Shown piece after piece: positions 36,098-47,318 of a stretch of DNA of 64,000 nucleotides. The stretch's first letter is position 1. Every line of letters starts with the position of its first letter. The stretch is from Slackia isoflavoniconvertens (GTDB taxonomy: Bacteria; Actinomycetota; Coriobacteriia; Coriobacteriales; Eggerthellaceae), in assembly GCF_003725955.1 (NCBI RefSeq), contig NZ_QIBZ01000007.1:57409-121408 (forward strand), written 5' to 3'. The notes under the pieces were generated by a model. The model did no database searches. It had not been told where the DNA came from and saw nothing but the letters and a program-made list of their open reading frames with translations. The position numbers and the translations under genes are program-made.

Positions 36098-38848
36098 TTA
36101 CTCAGCGGGAACCTCATAGGTCTGTTCGCCGGCAGCGGCCTGTCCGTGTTCGTCGGCCGCGGCCTGTGGGTTTTCAACCTTGCAGGTGTAGCCGTCGACG
36201 ATATCAGAGTCGATGGTAACCTTCGAACCCTCCATCACACGACCGGCAACAATCTCATTCGCCACGCGATCGACGACCTCGCGCTGTACCAAACGCTTCA
36301 ACGGACGCGCGCCATACACCGGATCGAAACCGTCGATGGCAAGCGATTCGATGGCGGCGGGTTTCACTTCGAGTTCGATACGACGATCGGCCAAGCGCGC
36401 CTGCACGTCCTTGATCTGCAGAGCAACAATGCTCTCGATGTTCTCGGACGAAAGCGGCTTGAACGTAATAACGTCATCGATACGATTCAGGAACTCGGGC
36501 CTGAAGGTCGCACGCAGGTTCTCCTGCATTGCGGCCTGGAATTCCGCCATCTTCTTCGCAAAGCCAGCGGCATCGGCCTGCATCATATCCTGAACCAAAT
36601 CGCCCATCGTGGCGCCCTGTTCTTTGGCCTCTTCCTGCGCGTCGGCCGCAAAATCGCGAATCGTCTGCGAGCCAATGTTGCTCGTCATAATGATGATCGC
36701 GTTCTTGAAGCTCACCACGCGGCCCTGGCCGTCGGTCAGGCGGCCATCATCGAGCACCTGCAGCAAAATATTGAAGACATCGGGGTGCGCCTTCTCAATT
36801 TCGTCGAGCAGAATCACGCTATACGGACGACGGCGAACGGCCTCGGTGAGCTGGCCGCCCTCGTCATAGCCCACGTATCCCGGAGGGGCACCGATCAGGC
36901 GCTGCACGCTGAACTTCTCCATATACTCAGACATATCGATACGCACCATGGCGCGCTCGGTGTCGAACAGGTATTCAGCGAGCGCCTTCGCGAGCTCGGT
37001 TTTGCCAACGCCCGTGGGGCCCAGGAACAGGAAGCTGCCAATGGGCCTGTCGGGGTCGGAAAGCCCCGCGCGATTGCGGCGAATGGCACCGGCGACCGCC
37101 GAGACGGCCTCATCCTGACCCACGACGCGCTTGTGCAGCTGATCTTCCAGGTCAACAAGCTTGGCCATTTCGCCCTGCATCATTTTCGATACGGGAATGC
37201 CCGTCCATGCGCTCACGACTTCGGCGATTTCCTCGTCGGAAACCTCTTCCTTCAAAATGGCGCCGTCGCCCTGCTTGGCGTTCACAGCCTCTTCGGCCTC
37301 GGCCAGCTGGCGCTGCAGCTCGGGAATCTTCGCATAGCGAATCTCGGAAGCCTTCACCAGGTCGCCCTCGCGCGTGGCCTTCTCCTCGTCAACGTGGGCC
37401 GCATCGATATCGGCCTTCAAGGTTTGCACCTTCTCGATGACATCTTTCTCGTTGCGCCATTCGGCCTTGCGCGCATCGAGCCATTCTTTTGACGTGGCCA
37501 TTTGCTTGCGCAGCTCTTCCAAACGCTCGGCGCTCGCCGGGTCGCTTTCCTTCATGAGCGCCTGTTCCTCGATTTGCATCTGCGTATATTTACGCTGAGC
37601 GGCGTCGATTTCCTGCGGCATGGAGTCAATCTCGATGCGCAGGCGGCTGGCGGCTTCGTCCATAAGGTCAATGGCCTTATCGGGAAGGAAGCGGTCGGAA
37701 ATGTAGCGGTTCGAAAGCTCAGCTGCAGCGACGATCGCCGAATCGGTGATGCGCACGCCGTGGTGGATTTCGTACTTTTCCTTCAGGCCACGCAAAATGG
37801 CGATGGTGTCTTCCACGGTAGGCTCACCCACGAGCACCGTTTGGAAACGACGCTCAAGCGCGGCATCTTTCTCGATGTATTTGCGATACTCGTCGAGCGT
37901 CGTCGCACCGATGGCATGCAGTTCGCCGCGCGCCAATGCGGGCTTGAGCATGTTGCCCGCGTCCATGGACGAATCGCCCGTGGAACCAGCGCCCACGATG
38001 GTATGCAGCTCGTCGATGAACAGAATGATGCGGCCGTTGCTCTGCTTCACTTCGCGCAGAACCGCCTTCAAACGATCCTCGAACTCGCCGCGGTACTTCG
38101 CGCCCGCAACCATAGCGCCCAAGTCAAGCGCGATAACATCGTGGTCTTTCAGGCTCGACGGCACGTCGCCCGCAACGATTCGCTGGGCCAAGCCCTCGAC
38201 GATTGCCGTTTTGCCAACGCCCGGTTCGCCAATAAGCACAGGGTTGTTCTTCGTGCGGCGCGAAAGCACCTGAATGGTACGGCGAATCTCGTCGGAGCGG
38301 CCGATGACCGGATCGAGCTTGCCCTCGCGCGCCTGCTGAGTGAGGTTTTGGCCGTACTGGTTCAGCGCATCAAGCTCGGCTTTGCTCTGCTGGTCGGTCA
38401 CGCGGGTGTCGCCGCGAAGGTCATCGTAGGCCTCTTCGATGTTTTTGCGCGTCACGCCTGCGCCGTTGAGAATTTTGCCCGCCTGGCCCTTGTCTTCGGT
38501 AAGGGCGATGAGCAGATGCTCACTCGTCGCATAAGAGTCGCCCATCTTTTCGGCAGCCTTCACCGCGTTGTCAATGGCATTCATGAGGCCTTGCGACGGA
38601 AGGGGCATGCCCATCACGCCGCCTGTGACCTTGGGGCCATTGGCGATGGCCTTGTCGACTTCGCCCGAAAGCATCGCCGGGTCGGCGCCCACGCGCTTGA
38701 TGATGGCCGAGATGTTGTTCTCGCCCGCATCGAGCAGAGCTTTCAGCAAATGAATCGGCTCGACCGACGACGTGTCGGCGTCGCTCGCGATGCCCATAGC
38801 GGCCTGGAAGGCCTCTTGAGCGGTTACTGCAAGTTTGTCGAGTCTCAT
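36098..38848 (-). CDS. clpB: disaggregase ClpB
   Basis: 916 residues, about 50 more than usual owing to an insertion after [14 protein letters not shown] and an extended acidic tail. Two AAA+ modules: Walker [17 protein letters not shown] and [16 protein letters not shown], and an N-terminal Clp repeat domain; the middle coiled coil is present around residues 410-520. It works with DnaK, GrpE and DnaJ to dissolve aggregates. ATG at 38848 follows AAGGAGATAG. It lies downstream of hspR but behind a terminator-like palindrome. Confidence 0.95.
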   Translation of the reverse strand: MRLDKLAVTAQEAFQAAMGIASDADTSSVEPIHLLKALLDAGENNISAIIKRVGADPAMLSGEVDKAIANGPKVTGGVMGMPLPSQGLMNAIDNAVKAAEKMGDSYATSEHLLIALTEDKGQAGKILNGAGVTRKNIEEAYDDLRGDTRVTDQQSKAELDALNQYGQNLTQQAREGKLDPVIGRSDEIRRTIQVLSRRTKNNPVLIGEPGVGKTAIVEGLAQRIVAGDVPSSLKDHDVIALDLGAMVAGAKYRGEFEDRLKAVLREVKQSNGRIILFIDELHTIVGAGSTGDSSMDAGNMLKPALARGELHAIGATTLDEYRKYIEKDAALERRFQTVLVGEPTVEDTIAILRGLKEKYEIHHGVRITDSAIVAAAELSNRYISDRFLPDKAIDLMDEAASRLRIEIDSMPQEIDAAQRKYTQMQIEEQALMKESDPASAERLEELRKQMATSKEWLDARKAEWRNEKDVIEKVQTLKADIDAAHVDEEKATREGDLVKASEIRYAKIPELQRQLAEAEEAVNAKQGDGAILKEEVSDEEIAEVVSAWTGIPVSKMMQGEMAKLVDLEDQLHKRVVGQDEAVSAVAGAIRRNRAGLSDPDRPIGSFLFLGPTGVGKTELAKALAEYLFDTERAMVRIDMSEYMEKFSVQRLIGAPPGYVGYDEGGQLTEAVRRRPYSVILLDEIEKAHPDVFNILLQVLDDGRLTDGQGRVVSFKNAIIIMTSNIGSQTIRDFAADAQEEAKEQGATMGDLVQDMMQADAAGFAKKMAEFQAAMQENLRATFRPEFLNRIDDVITFKPLSSENIESIVALQIKDVQARLADRRIELEVKPAAIESLAIDGFDPVYGARPLKRLVQREVVDRVANEIVAGRVMEGSKVTIDSDIVDGYTCKVENPQAAADEHGQAAAGEQTYEVPAE

Positions 38849-38891
38849 AAAACTATCTCCTTCCTAGATGGAGAGAATTGGTTTCAAATAA

Positions 38892-38924
38892 AACCTGCTA
38901 AACGCTACGAGCATTTAACAGGTT
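38892..38924 (-). repeat. palindromic repeat copy 4 (terminator-like, after hspR)
   Basis: 33-bp copy six bases after the hspR stop, minus-strand tail TTTTATTT. It lies between hspR and clpB, so it may lower clpB read-through. Confidence 0.85.
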
Positions 38925-38930
38925 GGCGCG

Positions 38931-39308
38931 CTAACGCACCTCGATGTTTTGCGTGCTCGCAGGAAGCATGAGGCGCGATACGCTTTCACGCGTTTCGAGT
39001 TCATGCACGCGGTCGGCCAGGCGACGCACCTTTTTGTGCAAGTCGTCGATTTCCTCATCGCGCTCGTCGAGACGACCCTTCAAATCCAAAATTCGAATGA
39101 CGCCCGCAAGGTTGATGCCCTCACTCGTGAGCTCGTTGATAAGCTCAAGGCGCTCGATGTCGGCTTGCGAATACATGCGCGTGTTGCCGCTCGTGCGCTG
39201 AGGGCTCACAAGGCCCTTTTGCTCGTAAATGCGCAACGTTTGAGGGTGCACGCCCGCCAACTGGGCCGCGACGCCGATCATATAGAGAGGTGTGTGCCTG
39301 TCTGCCAT
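38931..39308 (-). CDS. hspR: heat-shock repressor HspR (MerR family)
   Basis: 125 residues. MerR-type winged helix: YMIGVAAQLAGVHPQTLRIY followed by EQKGLVSPQRTSGNTRMYS, then a coiled coil (about 75-110). HspR represses the dnaK operon with DnaK as co-repressor. It starts nine bases after the dnaJ stop. The inverted repeat at the dnaK promoter (43174-43194) has the 7-N7-7 layout of HspR sites but a different sequence. Confidence 0.92.
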   Translation of the reverse strand: MADRHTPLYMIGVAAQLAGVHPQTLRIYEQKGLVSPQRTSGNTRMYSQADIERLELINELTSEGINLAGVIRILDLKGRLDERDEEIDDLHKKVRRLADRVHELETRESVSRLMLPASTQNIEVR

Positions 39309-39317
39309 TGCTATCTC

Positions 39318-40307
39318 CTACACGCCTAAATGCTCGCGAACGTTTTGGCCCGCATGCTCGCAAGCCGCCTGGAAGTCGATCATGGCCTGTTCTTGCTGCT
39401 CAGTCATGTGCTTGGGGATTTCCACATGGAACGTAATGCGCAGCGCGCCGCTGCCCGAGCCCTTCACGTTCGGAGCGCCCTTGCCGCTGATTTTCAGCTC
39501 AGTACCGTCTTGAGAACCAGCGGGAACGCTTACGCGGATCTTCGTGCCGTCGGGCGCGGGAATCACGATCTTCGCGCCGAGCGCAGCTTCGGAAACCGTA
39601 ATGGGCACCGTCATGAGCACATCCGCGCCATGACGCGAATACAGCGGATGCTCGCTGATTTTCGTAGTCACGAGCAAATCGCCGGCCGGGCCCCCGTTTG
39701 CACCCGCAGCGCCCTTGCCGCGGAAGCGCACGCGGCCGCCATCGACCGCGCCGGCGGGCACCTTCACATCAAGCGTTTCGACGTCGCCCTGGGGGTTGCG
39801 CACGCTCACCTTCTTGACGCAACCATTGAATGCTTCATCGAAGCTCACGTTGAGCGTCACGTTCATATCGCGGCCCTTTTGAGGCTGCGGCTGGTATTGC
39901 CCGCCGAAGCCAGAACCGCCGAAGCCGCCTCCGCCGAAAATATCATCGACGTTGAAGCCTCCGGCGCCCGCCACGCCTTCACCGCGACGAATGCTATCCA
40001 GAATGTCGGCCCAGCTGCCAAAGCCGCCGAAGCCCGAAGCCCCAGCGCCGCCGGCGCCGCCGCCCCATCCATAGGGAATGCGCTGCTCGTCGGCGGTTCC
40101 ATACTGGTCGTAAAGCTTGCGCTTCTTCTTATCGCTCAAGACCTCATAGGCCTCGTTGATTTCCTTGAACTTTTCCTCATCGCCGCCTGCATCGGGGTGG
40201 TTCGTGCGTGCAAGCTTGCGATAGGCCTTCTTAATCTCTTCGTCCGTGGCGCTGCGGGAAACCCCGAGCGTCTTATAGTAGTCCGGCGTGGCTGCCAACT
40301 GCGCCAC
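39318..40307 (-). CDS. dnaJ: DnaJ-type co-chaperone without zinc finger (CbpA type)
   Basis: 329 residues: J domain with the HPD motif ([20 protein letters not shown]), a long Gly/Phe-rich region (about 75-130), and the two beta-sandwich client domains starting [13 protein letters not shown]. The four CxxCxGxG zinc repeats of classical DnaJ are missing. It stimulates DnaK ATPase and delivers clients. It sits between grpE and hspR. Confidence 0.93.
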   Translation of the reverse strand: MAQLAATPDYYKTLGVSRSATDEEIKKAYRKLARTNHPDAGGDEEKFKEINEAYEVLSDKKKRKLYDQYGTADEQRIPYGWGGGAGGAGASGFGGFGSWADILDSIRRGEGVAGAGGFNVDDIFGGGGFGGSGFGGQYQPQPQKGRDMNVTLNVSFDEAFNGCVKKVSVRNPQGDVETLDVKVPAGAVDGGRVRFRGKGAAGANGGPAGDLLVTTKISEHPLYSRHGADVLMTVPITVSEAALGAKIVIPAPDGTKIRVSVPAGSQDGTELKISGKGAPNVKGSGSGALRITFHVEIPKHMTEQQEQAMIDFQAACEHAGQNVREHLGV

Positions 40308-40373
40308 CTCCTTTTATTCTGACGTGCGATTTCTACAAAGAAGGCGAGCACTGCGCCCGCCTTCCAATACATA

Positions 40374-41093
40374 CTATTCTGCGTCGTCGCTTTCGACTTC
40401 GCGCTTCGGGCCGCCAGTGGAGATGGTGACCATTGCCGGACGAATAACCTTCTTGCCCAGGCGATAGCCCTTCTGGTACACCTGCGCAACGGTCTCGTCG
40501 GGCACGCTCGCGTCTTCGACCTGGCCTACGGCCTGGTGCTCAAGCGCGTCGAACGCCTCGCCCGCGGGGTCGATGGCTTCAAGGCCGTGCTTGCCGAGCG
40601 ATTCGGAAAGCTTGGTCGAAATCGCCTTCACGCCGTCGAGCAGGCCGGCATCGCCGTTGGCTTCGGCATGCGCGATAGCGCGCTCGAAGTCGTCCATCAC
40701 AGGGAGCAAATCGCCCATGAGCTTTTCAGCGGCACGAACGCGCATCTCGCCAGCCTCTTCGGCCGTGCGCTTGCGATAGTTGTCCCATTCCGCCTGAAGG
40801 CGAAGGTACTTATCGCGCATGGCGGCCGCTTCAGCTTCGGCCTTAGCGACGCGCTCGGCGTCAGCCACAACCGCCTCGGCCTCTTCCTCGATGGAATCAG
40901 CCTCGGCCTCGGCGGCCTCGGCGGTTTCCGCCGGTTCGGCCTCGGGGGCCGGGGCGGCCTCGGCGGTTTCCGCCGGTTCGGCCTCGGGGGCCGGGGCGGC
41001 CGCTTCAGCCGCCCCTTCGGTTACTTCATCTGCGCCGTCGATAGGAATCTCACGAGGCTCCTGGGCGGCTTTGTCCTTACCGTCCTTGCTCAT
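40374..41093 (-). CDS. grpE: nucleotide exchange factor GrpE
   Basis: 239 residues. The first 100 are Ala/Glu/Pro-rich and include a perfect 14-residue tandem duplication (PAPEAEPAETAEAA twice; DNA 40915-40998). A long helix follows, then the conserved core RYLRLQAEWDNYRKRT-type segment and the beta domain ending RLGKKVIRPAMVTIS. It releases ADP from DnaK. Its ATG is two bases after the dnaK stop. Confidence 0.93.
   Translation of the reverse strand: MSKDGKDKAAQEPREIPIDGADEVTEGAAEAAAPAPEAEPAETAEAAPAPEAEPAETAEAAEAEADSIEEEAEAVVADAERVAKAEAEAAAMRDKYLRLQAEWDNYRKRTAEEAGEMRVRAAEKLMGDLLPVMDDFERAIAHAEANGDAGLLDGVKAISTKLSESLGKHGLEAIDPAGEAFDALEHQAVGQVEDASVPDETVAQVYQKGYRLGKKVIRPAMVTISTGGPKREVESDDAE
40915..40998 (-). 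repeat. 42-bp perfect tandem duplication in grpE
   Basis: Two identical 42-bp units, in frame, in the disordered head of GrpE. GC-rich slippage-prone sequence. Confidence 0.85.
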
Positions 41094-41095
41094 GA

Positions 41096-43012
<1,917 letters not shown>

Positions 43013-43152
43013 TCAGCCCTTTCTCGTTGACGAAGCCGCGTCCTGCAGCCCCGCTGGTGGCATTGCCACCGACTGTTCTTACCTTGCTTGCTTGGCTCGA
43101 AGCCCACGGCTTTTTCTTTCCGCGGCCTTGGAGCCTTCTTGGTACATTTGGC

Positions 43153-43181
43153 AATATAAAATCTAAGTGCCTCATTGTCAA
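43153..43181 (-). promoter_or_regulatory. dnaK operon promoter
   Basis: TTGACA (43176-43181) and TATATT (43153-43158) on the minus strand, 17-base spacing: a near-consensus housekeeping promoter 147 bases before the dnaK start. Confidence 0.8.
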
Positions 43182-43194
43182 CTTATCTGACAAT
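43174..43194. promoter_or_regulatory. 7-N7-7 inverted repeat over the dnaK -35 box
   Basis: ATTGTCA-ACTTATC-TGACAAT, perfect. Spacing equals the HAIR element bound by HspR (CTTGAGT-N7-ACTCAAG) but the half sites differ. It is the likely HspR operator. A looser partner, GTTACTTAACTGTCAC, lies 20 bases further upstream. Confidence 0.6.
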
Positions 43195-43302
43195 TTATTT
43201 TGCACGTTACTTAACTGTCACTTTGAATGATTATTTATATGCCCCATATAGGGAAGATGCACGAGCGGTGCCTATATATTGTGGTTTTATGCCGCCCTGC
43301 AC

Positions 43303-43342
43303 AACAAAAGCCCCCACTCGACGGTAATCGAATGAGGCTTTC
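43303..43342 (-). terminator. distal terminator downstream of flavoprotein 2
   Basis: Imperfect stem of about 14 bp (AAAGCC arm) with TTTTGTT on the minus strand, 335 bases past the flavoprotein stop and before the dnaK promoter. Confidence 0.55.
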
Positions 43343-43395
43343 TAAATCTCAGTGAGGGGTTGTTAGATCGGCGCTTTCACGGCCGCACAATACAG

Positions 43396-43438
43396 AAAAG
43401 CCGTTGCCCGCGGGGAGGGAGGGAGTGCGGGCAACGGC
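43396..43438 (-). terminator. terminator of the hairpin-rich 3' region
   Basis: Perfect 12-bp stem (GCCGTTGCCCGC and complement) with a 15-nt loop, followed by TTTTCTG on the minus strand. Confidence 0.75.
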
Positions 43439-43664
43439 GTTGAAATGGCGAGCTTGGGGAGAAAGAAAGGGGCTCGCCCGAGCTATATGAGGAAAAAGGG
43501 AGGGAGCCAGACGCCAGGACCGGGTATTGGAACCCAGGCGTCGGAAACCAGATATCAAAAACCAAGCTGGCCAAGGGGAGCCTTAAGCCGAAGGGGTCGG
43601 CGAAAGAAGCGGCCAGCGAAGCCTGGTATCTGGGCTCGGAGCCGGCGGCGATTAAACCGCCGGC
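43400..43664. ncRNA. candidate structured RNA beside flavoprotein 2
   Basis: A gene-free stretch packed with stems: 43400-43438 (12 bp), 43447-43478 (GGCGAGC), 43510-43542 (GACGCC with inner GGGT/ACCC), a nested fold 43554-43631 (CCAGATA/TATCTGG outside, GCTGGCC/GGCCAGC at 43566-43572 and 43611-43617, GCCGA/TCGGC inside) and 43641-43664 (GCCGGCGG). Unpaired bases are strongly purine on the plus strand (loops such as GGGAGGGAGGGAG) and pyrimidine on the minus strand (CUCCCUCCC). On the minus strand the last stem is a good terminator, so it could be a 3'-UTR-derived RNA with C-rich loops able to pair with ribosome sites. On the plus strand the purine-rich joints resemble folded ncRNAs. I cannot name a family, and strand is undecided. 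Confidence 0.4.
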
Positions 43665-43676
43665 ATATACCGAGAC

Positions 43677-45392
43677 TTACAGGTCGCCGCCGAGCTTGCG
43701 AGCGACGTGACGGCCCTGGGTCGAAGAACGGCCCGAAGCAACGCCCACGATGTACTCGGGGTAGTTGCCGCTGAAGAAGCTGCCGGAAACGTCGCCTGCA
43801 GCATAGAGGCCTTCGATAGCAGCGCCCTTCTCATCGAGAACCTGGCACTCAGAGTTAATGCGCAGACCGTCGATGGTGGTGAGCAGCGTGCCGCCGAACC
43901 ACAGGCCGTAGAACGGAGCGGTGCGAATGGCGGACAGACGATAGGCCTCTTTGCCGTAGTCGTCGTCGGCCTGAGCGTCGAACTGCTGGTTGTAGCGCTC
44001 GACCTGCTCGAGGAAGGCCTTCTTGGACTCGCCCTCGAAGCCCAGCTTGTCAGCGAGCTCTTCGATGGTGTCGGCCTTCTTCAGGTAGCCAGCGTCGCGG
44101 GAAGTTGCGACAAACTCTTCGAGAGGCATGCCAGCGGCCATCATCTGATTGGCAAATGCGGAGCAGCCGATGGTCGAGAAGCGGATGATGTCCTCAGGAG
44201 CATTGGCGTCGAAGATGGAGCACCACACGCCGCCGGGCTGCTGGGCGGCCTGGAAGCAGAGCGTGTCGTACGGGGTGGATTCGTTAGCGAAGCGCACGCC
44301 GTTGCGGTTGACCTTCATGAACGGCTGGCTGCCGATGTTCTCCTGGTAGATGGTGCCAGGGAATGCAGCCTCGTCGCCCTTGCCGATGTAACCGCAGTCA
44401 ACGCCAACCTCGACAGCGCCGCGGTCGAAGATCATCGGCGCGGGATCGGGGTCCTTGACGCCGCCAGCCCACAGACCAGCCTTCAGGCCAGTGCCGGTGT
44501 CGGCGGGGTTGAAGCTCGAAGCGGTGCAGCAACCGACAGCGGCAGGCTGCAGAGCCTTCATCATGGTCGGGTTGGCCGGGTAGCCGCCCGTGGCGAGCAG
44601 GGTGTTCTTGGCGTTCACCTGAACATAGCCCTCAGAGGTGTTGAAGATAGCGCCGGAAACTTTGCCCTCTTCGTGAACGAGCTTCACCAGGTCGTAACCC
44701 CAGCGAACGCTATCGGCAGATTTCTCCTGAACATGGGAGAGCAGAACGTCGTTACGCATGGGATCGGAGTACGGGGTGAGATACATGTGCTGCAGAACGG
44801 GCAGCATGTAGTCGGTGCCACCAGTTGCGTGCGCGGGAGGCATATCGACAACAGCCTGCTTGCCAGCTGCCTGCATCAGAGGATCGATCCAGTCGAACAG
44901 CTCGGCGGATTCGTCGATCCACATCTTGATGACGTCCTGGTTGCACTTGCCGGAAGCGTAGCGGGTGAGCTCGTTGAGCAGCTTCATGCCGTCAACTTCG
45001 CCGCCCTGAGCAACAGCTGCCTTGGAGTTCACGATGCCCAAGTACTCACGGGTCTCGGTGACCTTGTCGTTCTTCTCGGCAAGGATGAACTTCATGCCAA
45101 GGTCGGCAGCCGTGCCAGCGGCGCACATGCCCGCGGTGCCAGCGCCAATAATAAGGAAGTCGGTTTCCTCGGTCTTCTTGATATCAGACTCGGCAACCTC
45201 AGGCTCAACGCCCAGCCATGCGGGAGCGTCGGTCTCTGCAGCAGCGGCGCCCTTCGAAGCGGCGCCCTTAGCGGAGTTGCCCGCCGGAGCACAACCAGCA
45301 AGACCCGCGCCTGCGGCAGCAACGCCAGCCAGCGCAGCGCCCGCAAGGAAGTTGCGGCGAGAAACGCCCTTGTTCGTGATTTTCTCTTCCAT
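43677..45392 (-). CDS. Tat-exported FAD-dependent reductase (fumarate reductase flavoprotein family), copy 2
   Basis: 571 residues. Twin-arginine motif VSRRNFLAGA, hydrophobic stretch and lipobox-like LAGC; FAD fold DFLIIGAGTAGMCAAGTAADLG; C-terminal IEGLYAAGDVSGSFFSGNYP. Same architecture as copy 1 but clearly diverged, so a different organic acceptor is likely. It should be an extracytoplasmic respiratory reductase receiving electrons from the membrane. ATG at 45392 follows GAGGAGGGCG. It is divergent from LuxR copy 2. The stop is followed by the hairpin array. Confidence 0.88.
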   Translation of the reverse strand: MEEKITNKGVSRRNFLAGAALAGVAAAGAGLAGCAPAGNSAKGAASKGAAAAETDAPAWLGVEPEVAESDIKKTEETDFLIIGAGTAGMCAAGTAADLGMKFILAEKNDKVTETREYLGIVNSKAAVAQGGEVDGMKLLNELTRYASGKCNQDVIKMWIDESAELFDWIDPLMQAAGKQAVVDMPPAHATGGTDYMLPVLQHMYLTPYSDPMRNDVLLSHVQEKSADSVRWGYDLVKLVHEEGKVSGAIFNTSEGYVQVNAKNTLLATGGYPANPTMMKALQPAAVGCCTASSFNPADTGTGLKAGLWAGGVKDPDPAPMIFDRGAVEVGVDCGYIGKGDEAAFPGTIYQENIGSQPFMKVNRNGVRFANESTPYDTLCFQAAQQPGGVWCSIFDANAPEDIIRFSTIGCSAFANQMMAAGMPLEEFVATSRDAGYLKKADTIEELADKLGFEGESKKAFLEQVERYNQQFDAQADDDYGKEAYRLSAIRTAPFYGLWFGGTLLTTIDGLRINSECQVLDEKGAAIEGLYAAGDVSGSFFSGNYPEYIVGVASGRSSTQGRHVARKLGGDL

Positions 45393-45525
45393 TATTTCGC
45401 CCTCCTCGTTTGATTTGCGAATGTGGCTCGCAGATTACGCTCGAAGCGGACACATTGCGTCACCCCTTGGCCGCGAAGTTCATAAAGCACATCTGAACAG
45501 GCATTTCGTATATCGCTCACCTCAA

Positions 45526-45580
45526 AATAGCCTTCAGAGGGTGAGATTTACAGCAGACTAATCAAGCATGTTGCTATACA
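45526..45580 (+). promoter_or_regulatory. inverted repeat and -10 box upstream of LuxR 2
   Basis: CTCACCTC (45526-45533) faces GAGGGTGAG (45547-45555); an extended -10, TGCTATACA, ends at 45580, 22 bases before the start. Candidate operator and promoter in the 210-bp divergent region. Confidence 0.4.
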
Positions 45581-45602
45581 CTTTGCGCGGAGGGAAAGAG
45601 AT

Positions 45603-47153
45603 ATGGATACTACTGAACGCGTTGCCGCGCCAGCAACACTTCGCGTATGCGCTGCACTCACGCTTGAGTTGCTCTCGTCATTCATCGTCAACACGATGCT
45701 TTTTCCGAACGTCGCACTCGTTATGCCGGTCGCTCGCGAAATTTCAACGTACAGCGGTGCGGCGTTTTCTATCGCCGTTGCCGTGGCGGCCTATGTGCGA
45801 CCTTCGCTCATGCGCGAGGGCGTATGGTCGGTGGCATGCCTGGCATCCACCGTCGGAGCGGCGATTCTTCTTTATTTAGGCGTTCTTACCAACAACACAA
45901 CGCTGCTCCTTCTTGGCGCCCCCTTCGGCGGCCTTGGCAGCGCATGGCTCGCCGTGCTTATCGGCGTTGGCCTTGCCAACTTGGGGGCAGCGCGCGCCAT
46001 GCTCGCCGTTCCCGCAGGATTCGTTTTGGAATACGCATTTCGCTGCGGCCTCATGGCGCTCGGACTGCCCTCTTCTATGGGCCTGGCAACCATAGCCTTC
46101 GTCGCAGCACTTGTCGCAAGCTATCTGTTCGTTCGACATGACGCCCGCGCGATACTCGAAAGCGTTCACGACTCCACCGCGCCTAACGTGCTCAATATCA
46201 CGAGCCCGTCTTCATACGTGTCGTTTTCGAGCCTTGCGTTCGTCTCGATTCTGCTGTTCAACATCGCGTGCGGCTTCGCGCTTGGCGGAGCGAGCAGCGC
46301 TTCCTCGGTTGCAGGAGCGCTTATTTCGTTCATTCCCGTCACCATTGCGCTTGTCGTTGTCGTGGCGCGAGGCTCGATTTCCACCGACGCGCTTTACCGG
46401 GGGTCGATGCTGCTCGTATTTGCCGGCCTCCTCACGACGCCGCTGCTGCTTTTCGGCGGCCTCCTCACGACGCCGCTGCTGCTTTTCGGCGGCGCCGATC
46501 CATTCAACATGCAAGCCCATGGCACGCTCCTGAGCGCGGGATCCGACCTGTTCAACGTGCTCATGTACTGTTTCATCGCCGCTGTTGGCGCGCGCAACAA
46601 GCTGGGCGCGGTTTCCGTTTCCGCGTCGTTTTTGGCCACGCAGTGGCTCGGCATTGGCATTGGCGCGCCCGTCGCGCAATTCGTCAATGAAATATCTACG
46701 AGCAACGCGACCGTCGCCGCGTGGATTACCATGGCCATTACGTTCGCGTTCGTCGCATACAACTATGTCGGCATGCGCAATTACAGCTTCGCCGAAACCA
46801 TCGAGGGCATTACTCCCGCCCATACAGAAAGCCTCATGAAGAACGCGAGCGGCGAAGAAGCCGCAGCGCAGCTCGCCGAAGAAGCCGAACCTGCGGAAGG
46901 CCTTCAGCAAAAATCGGATGACACCGCGTTCGAAACCGCCTGCGCCACCGTTGCCGAGAAGCATCGCCTCACCGCGCGCGAAACCGAGGTATTCGAACTG
47001 CTTGCGCGCGGGCGCACGAGCCCCGTCATCCAGGAAAAGCTCGTGCTGTCTCACAACACGGTGAAAACTCACGTGCGCCATATTTACGCGAAGCTCGACG
47101 TGCATTCCCAGCAAGAACTCATCAGCATGGTGGAAGAAGCGACCGAGAGCTAG
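45603..47153 (+). CDS. membrane-embedded LuxR-family regulator, copy 2
   Basis: 516 residues. About a dozen membrane segments, a polar linker, and a C-terminal LuxR/GerE domain (LTARETEVFELLARGRTSPV, SHNTVKTHVRHIYAKLDVHS). One membrane segment carries a perfect duplication of 11 residues (GLLTTPLLLFG twice), which lengthens it. ATG at 45603 follows GGAGGGAAAGAG. Partner of flavoprotein 2 by divergent arrangement. It shares layout with copy 1 but only limited sequence outside the HTH. Confidence 0.85.
   Translation: MDTTERVAAPATLRVCAALTLELLSSFIVNTMLFPNVALVMPVAREISTYSGAAFSIAVAVAAYVRPSLMREGVWSVACLASTVGAAILLYLGVLTNNTTLLLLGAPFGGLGSAWLAVLIGVGLANLGAARAMLAVPAGFVLEYAFRCGLMALGLPSSMGLATIAFVAALVASYLFVRHDARAILESVHDSTAPNVLNITSPSSYVSFSSLAFVSILLFNIACGFALGGASSASSVAGALISFIPVTIALVVVVARGSISTDALYRGSMLLVFAGLLTTPLLLFGGLLTTPLLLFGGADPFNMQAHGTLLSAGSDLFNVLMYCFIAAVGARNKLGAVSVSASFLATQWLGIGIGAPVAQFVNEISTSNATVAAWITMAITFAFVAYNYVGMRNYSFAETIEGITPAHTESLMKNASGEEAAAQLAEEAEPAEGLQQKSDDTAFETACATVAEKHRLTARETEVFELLARGRTSPVIQEKLVLSHNTVKTHVRHIYAKLDVHSQQELISMVEEATES
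46425..46490 (+). repeat. 33-bp perfect tandem duplication in LuxR 2
   Basis: Two identical 33-bp units (46425-46457 and 46458-46490), in frame, inside a hydrophobic segment. Confidence 0.9.
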
Positions 47154-47222
47154 CGCCCCGCAGAAGGTCGCTGGCCAAAGCAGCACTCTGGACAGCGTGG
47201 GCATCGCGAGCGACAAAATGCG

Positions 47223-47255
47223 ACGCCTCCGCATCGGCGTTCGAAGCGGAGGCGT
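47223..47255. terminator. hairpin between convergent LuxR 2 and antiporter genes
   Basis: 10-bp stem (ACGCCTCCGC and complement) with a 13-nt loop. T-tracts are poor on both sides. Confidence 0.45.
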
Positions 47256-47318
47256 TGGATTGTCGGGCGCCCGGGCTGTCGAAGCGCGGGGCAGCTGGTG
47301 CGCGCAAAGCTTCGCTTG

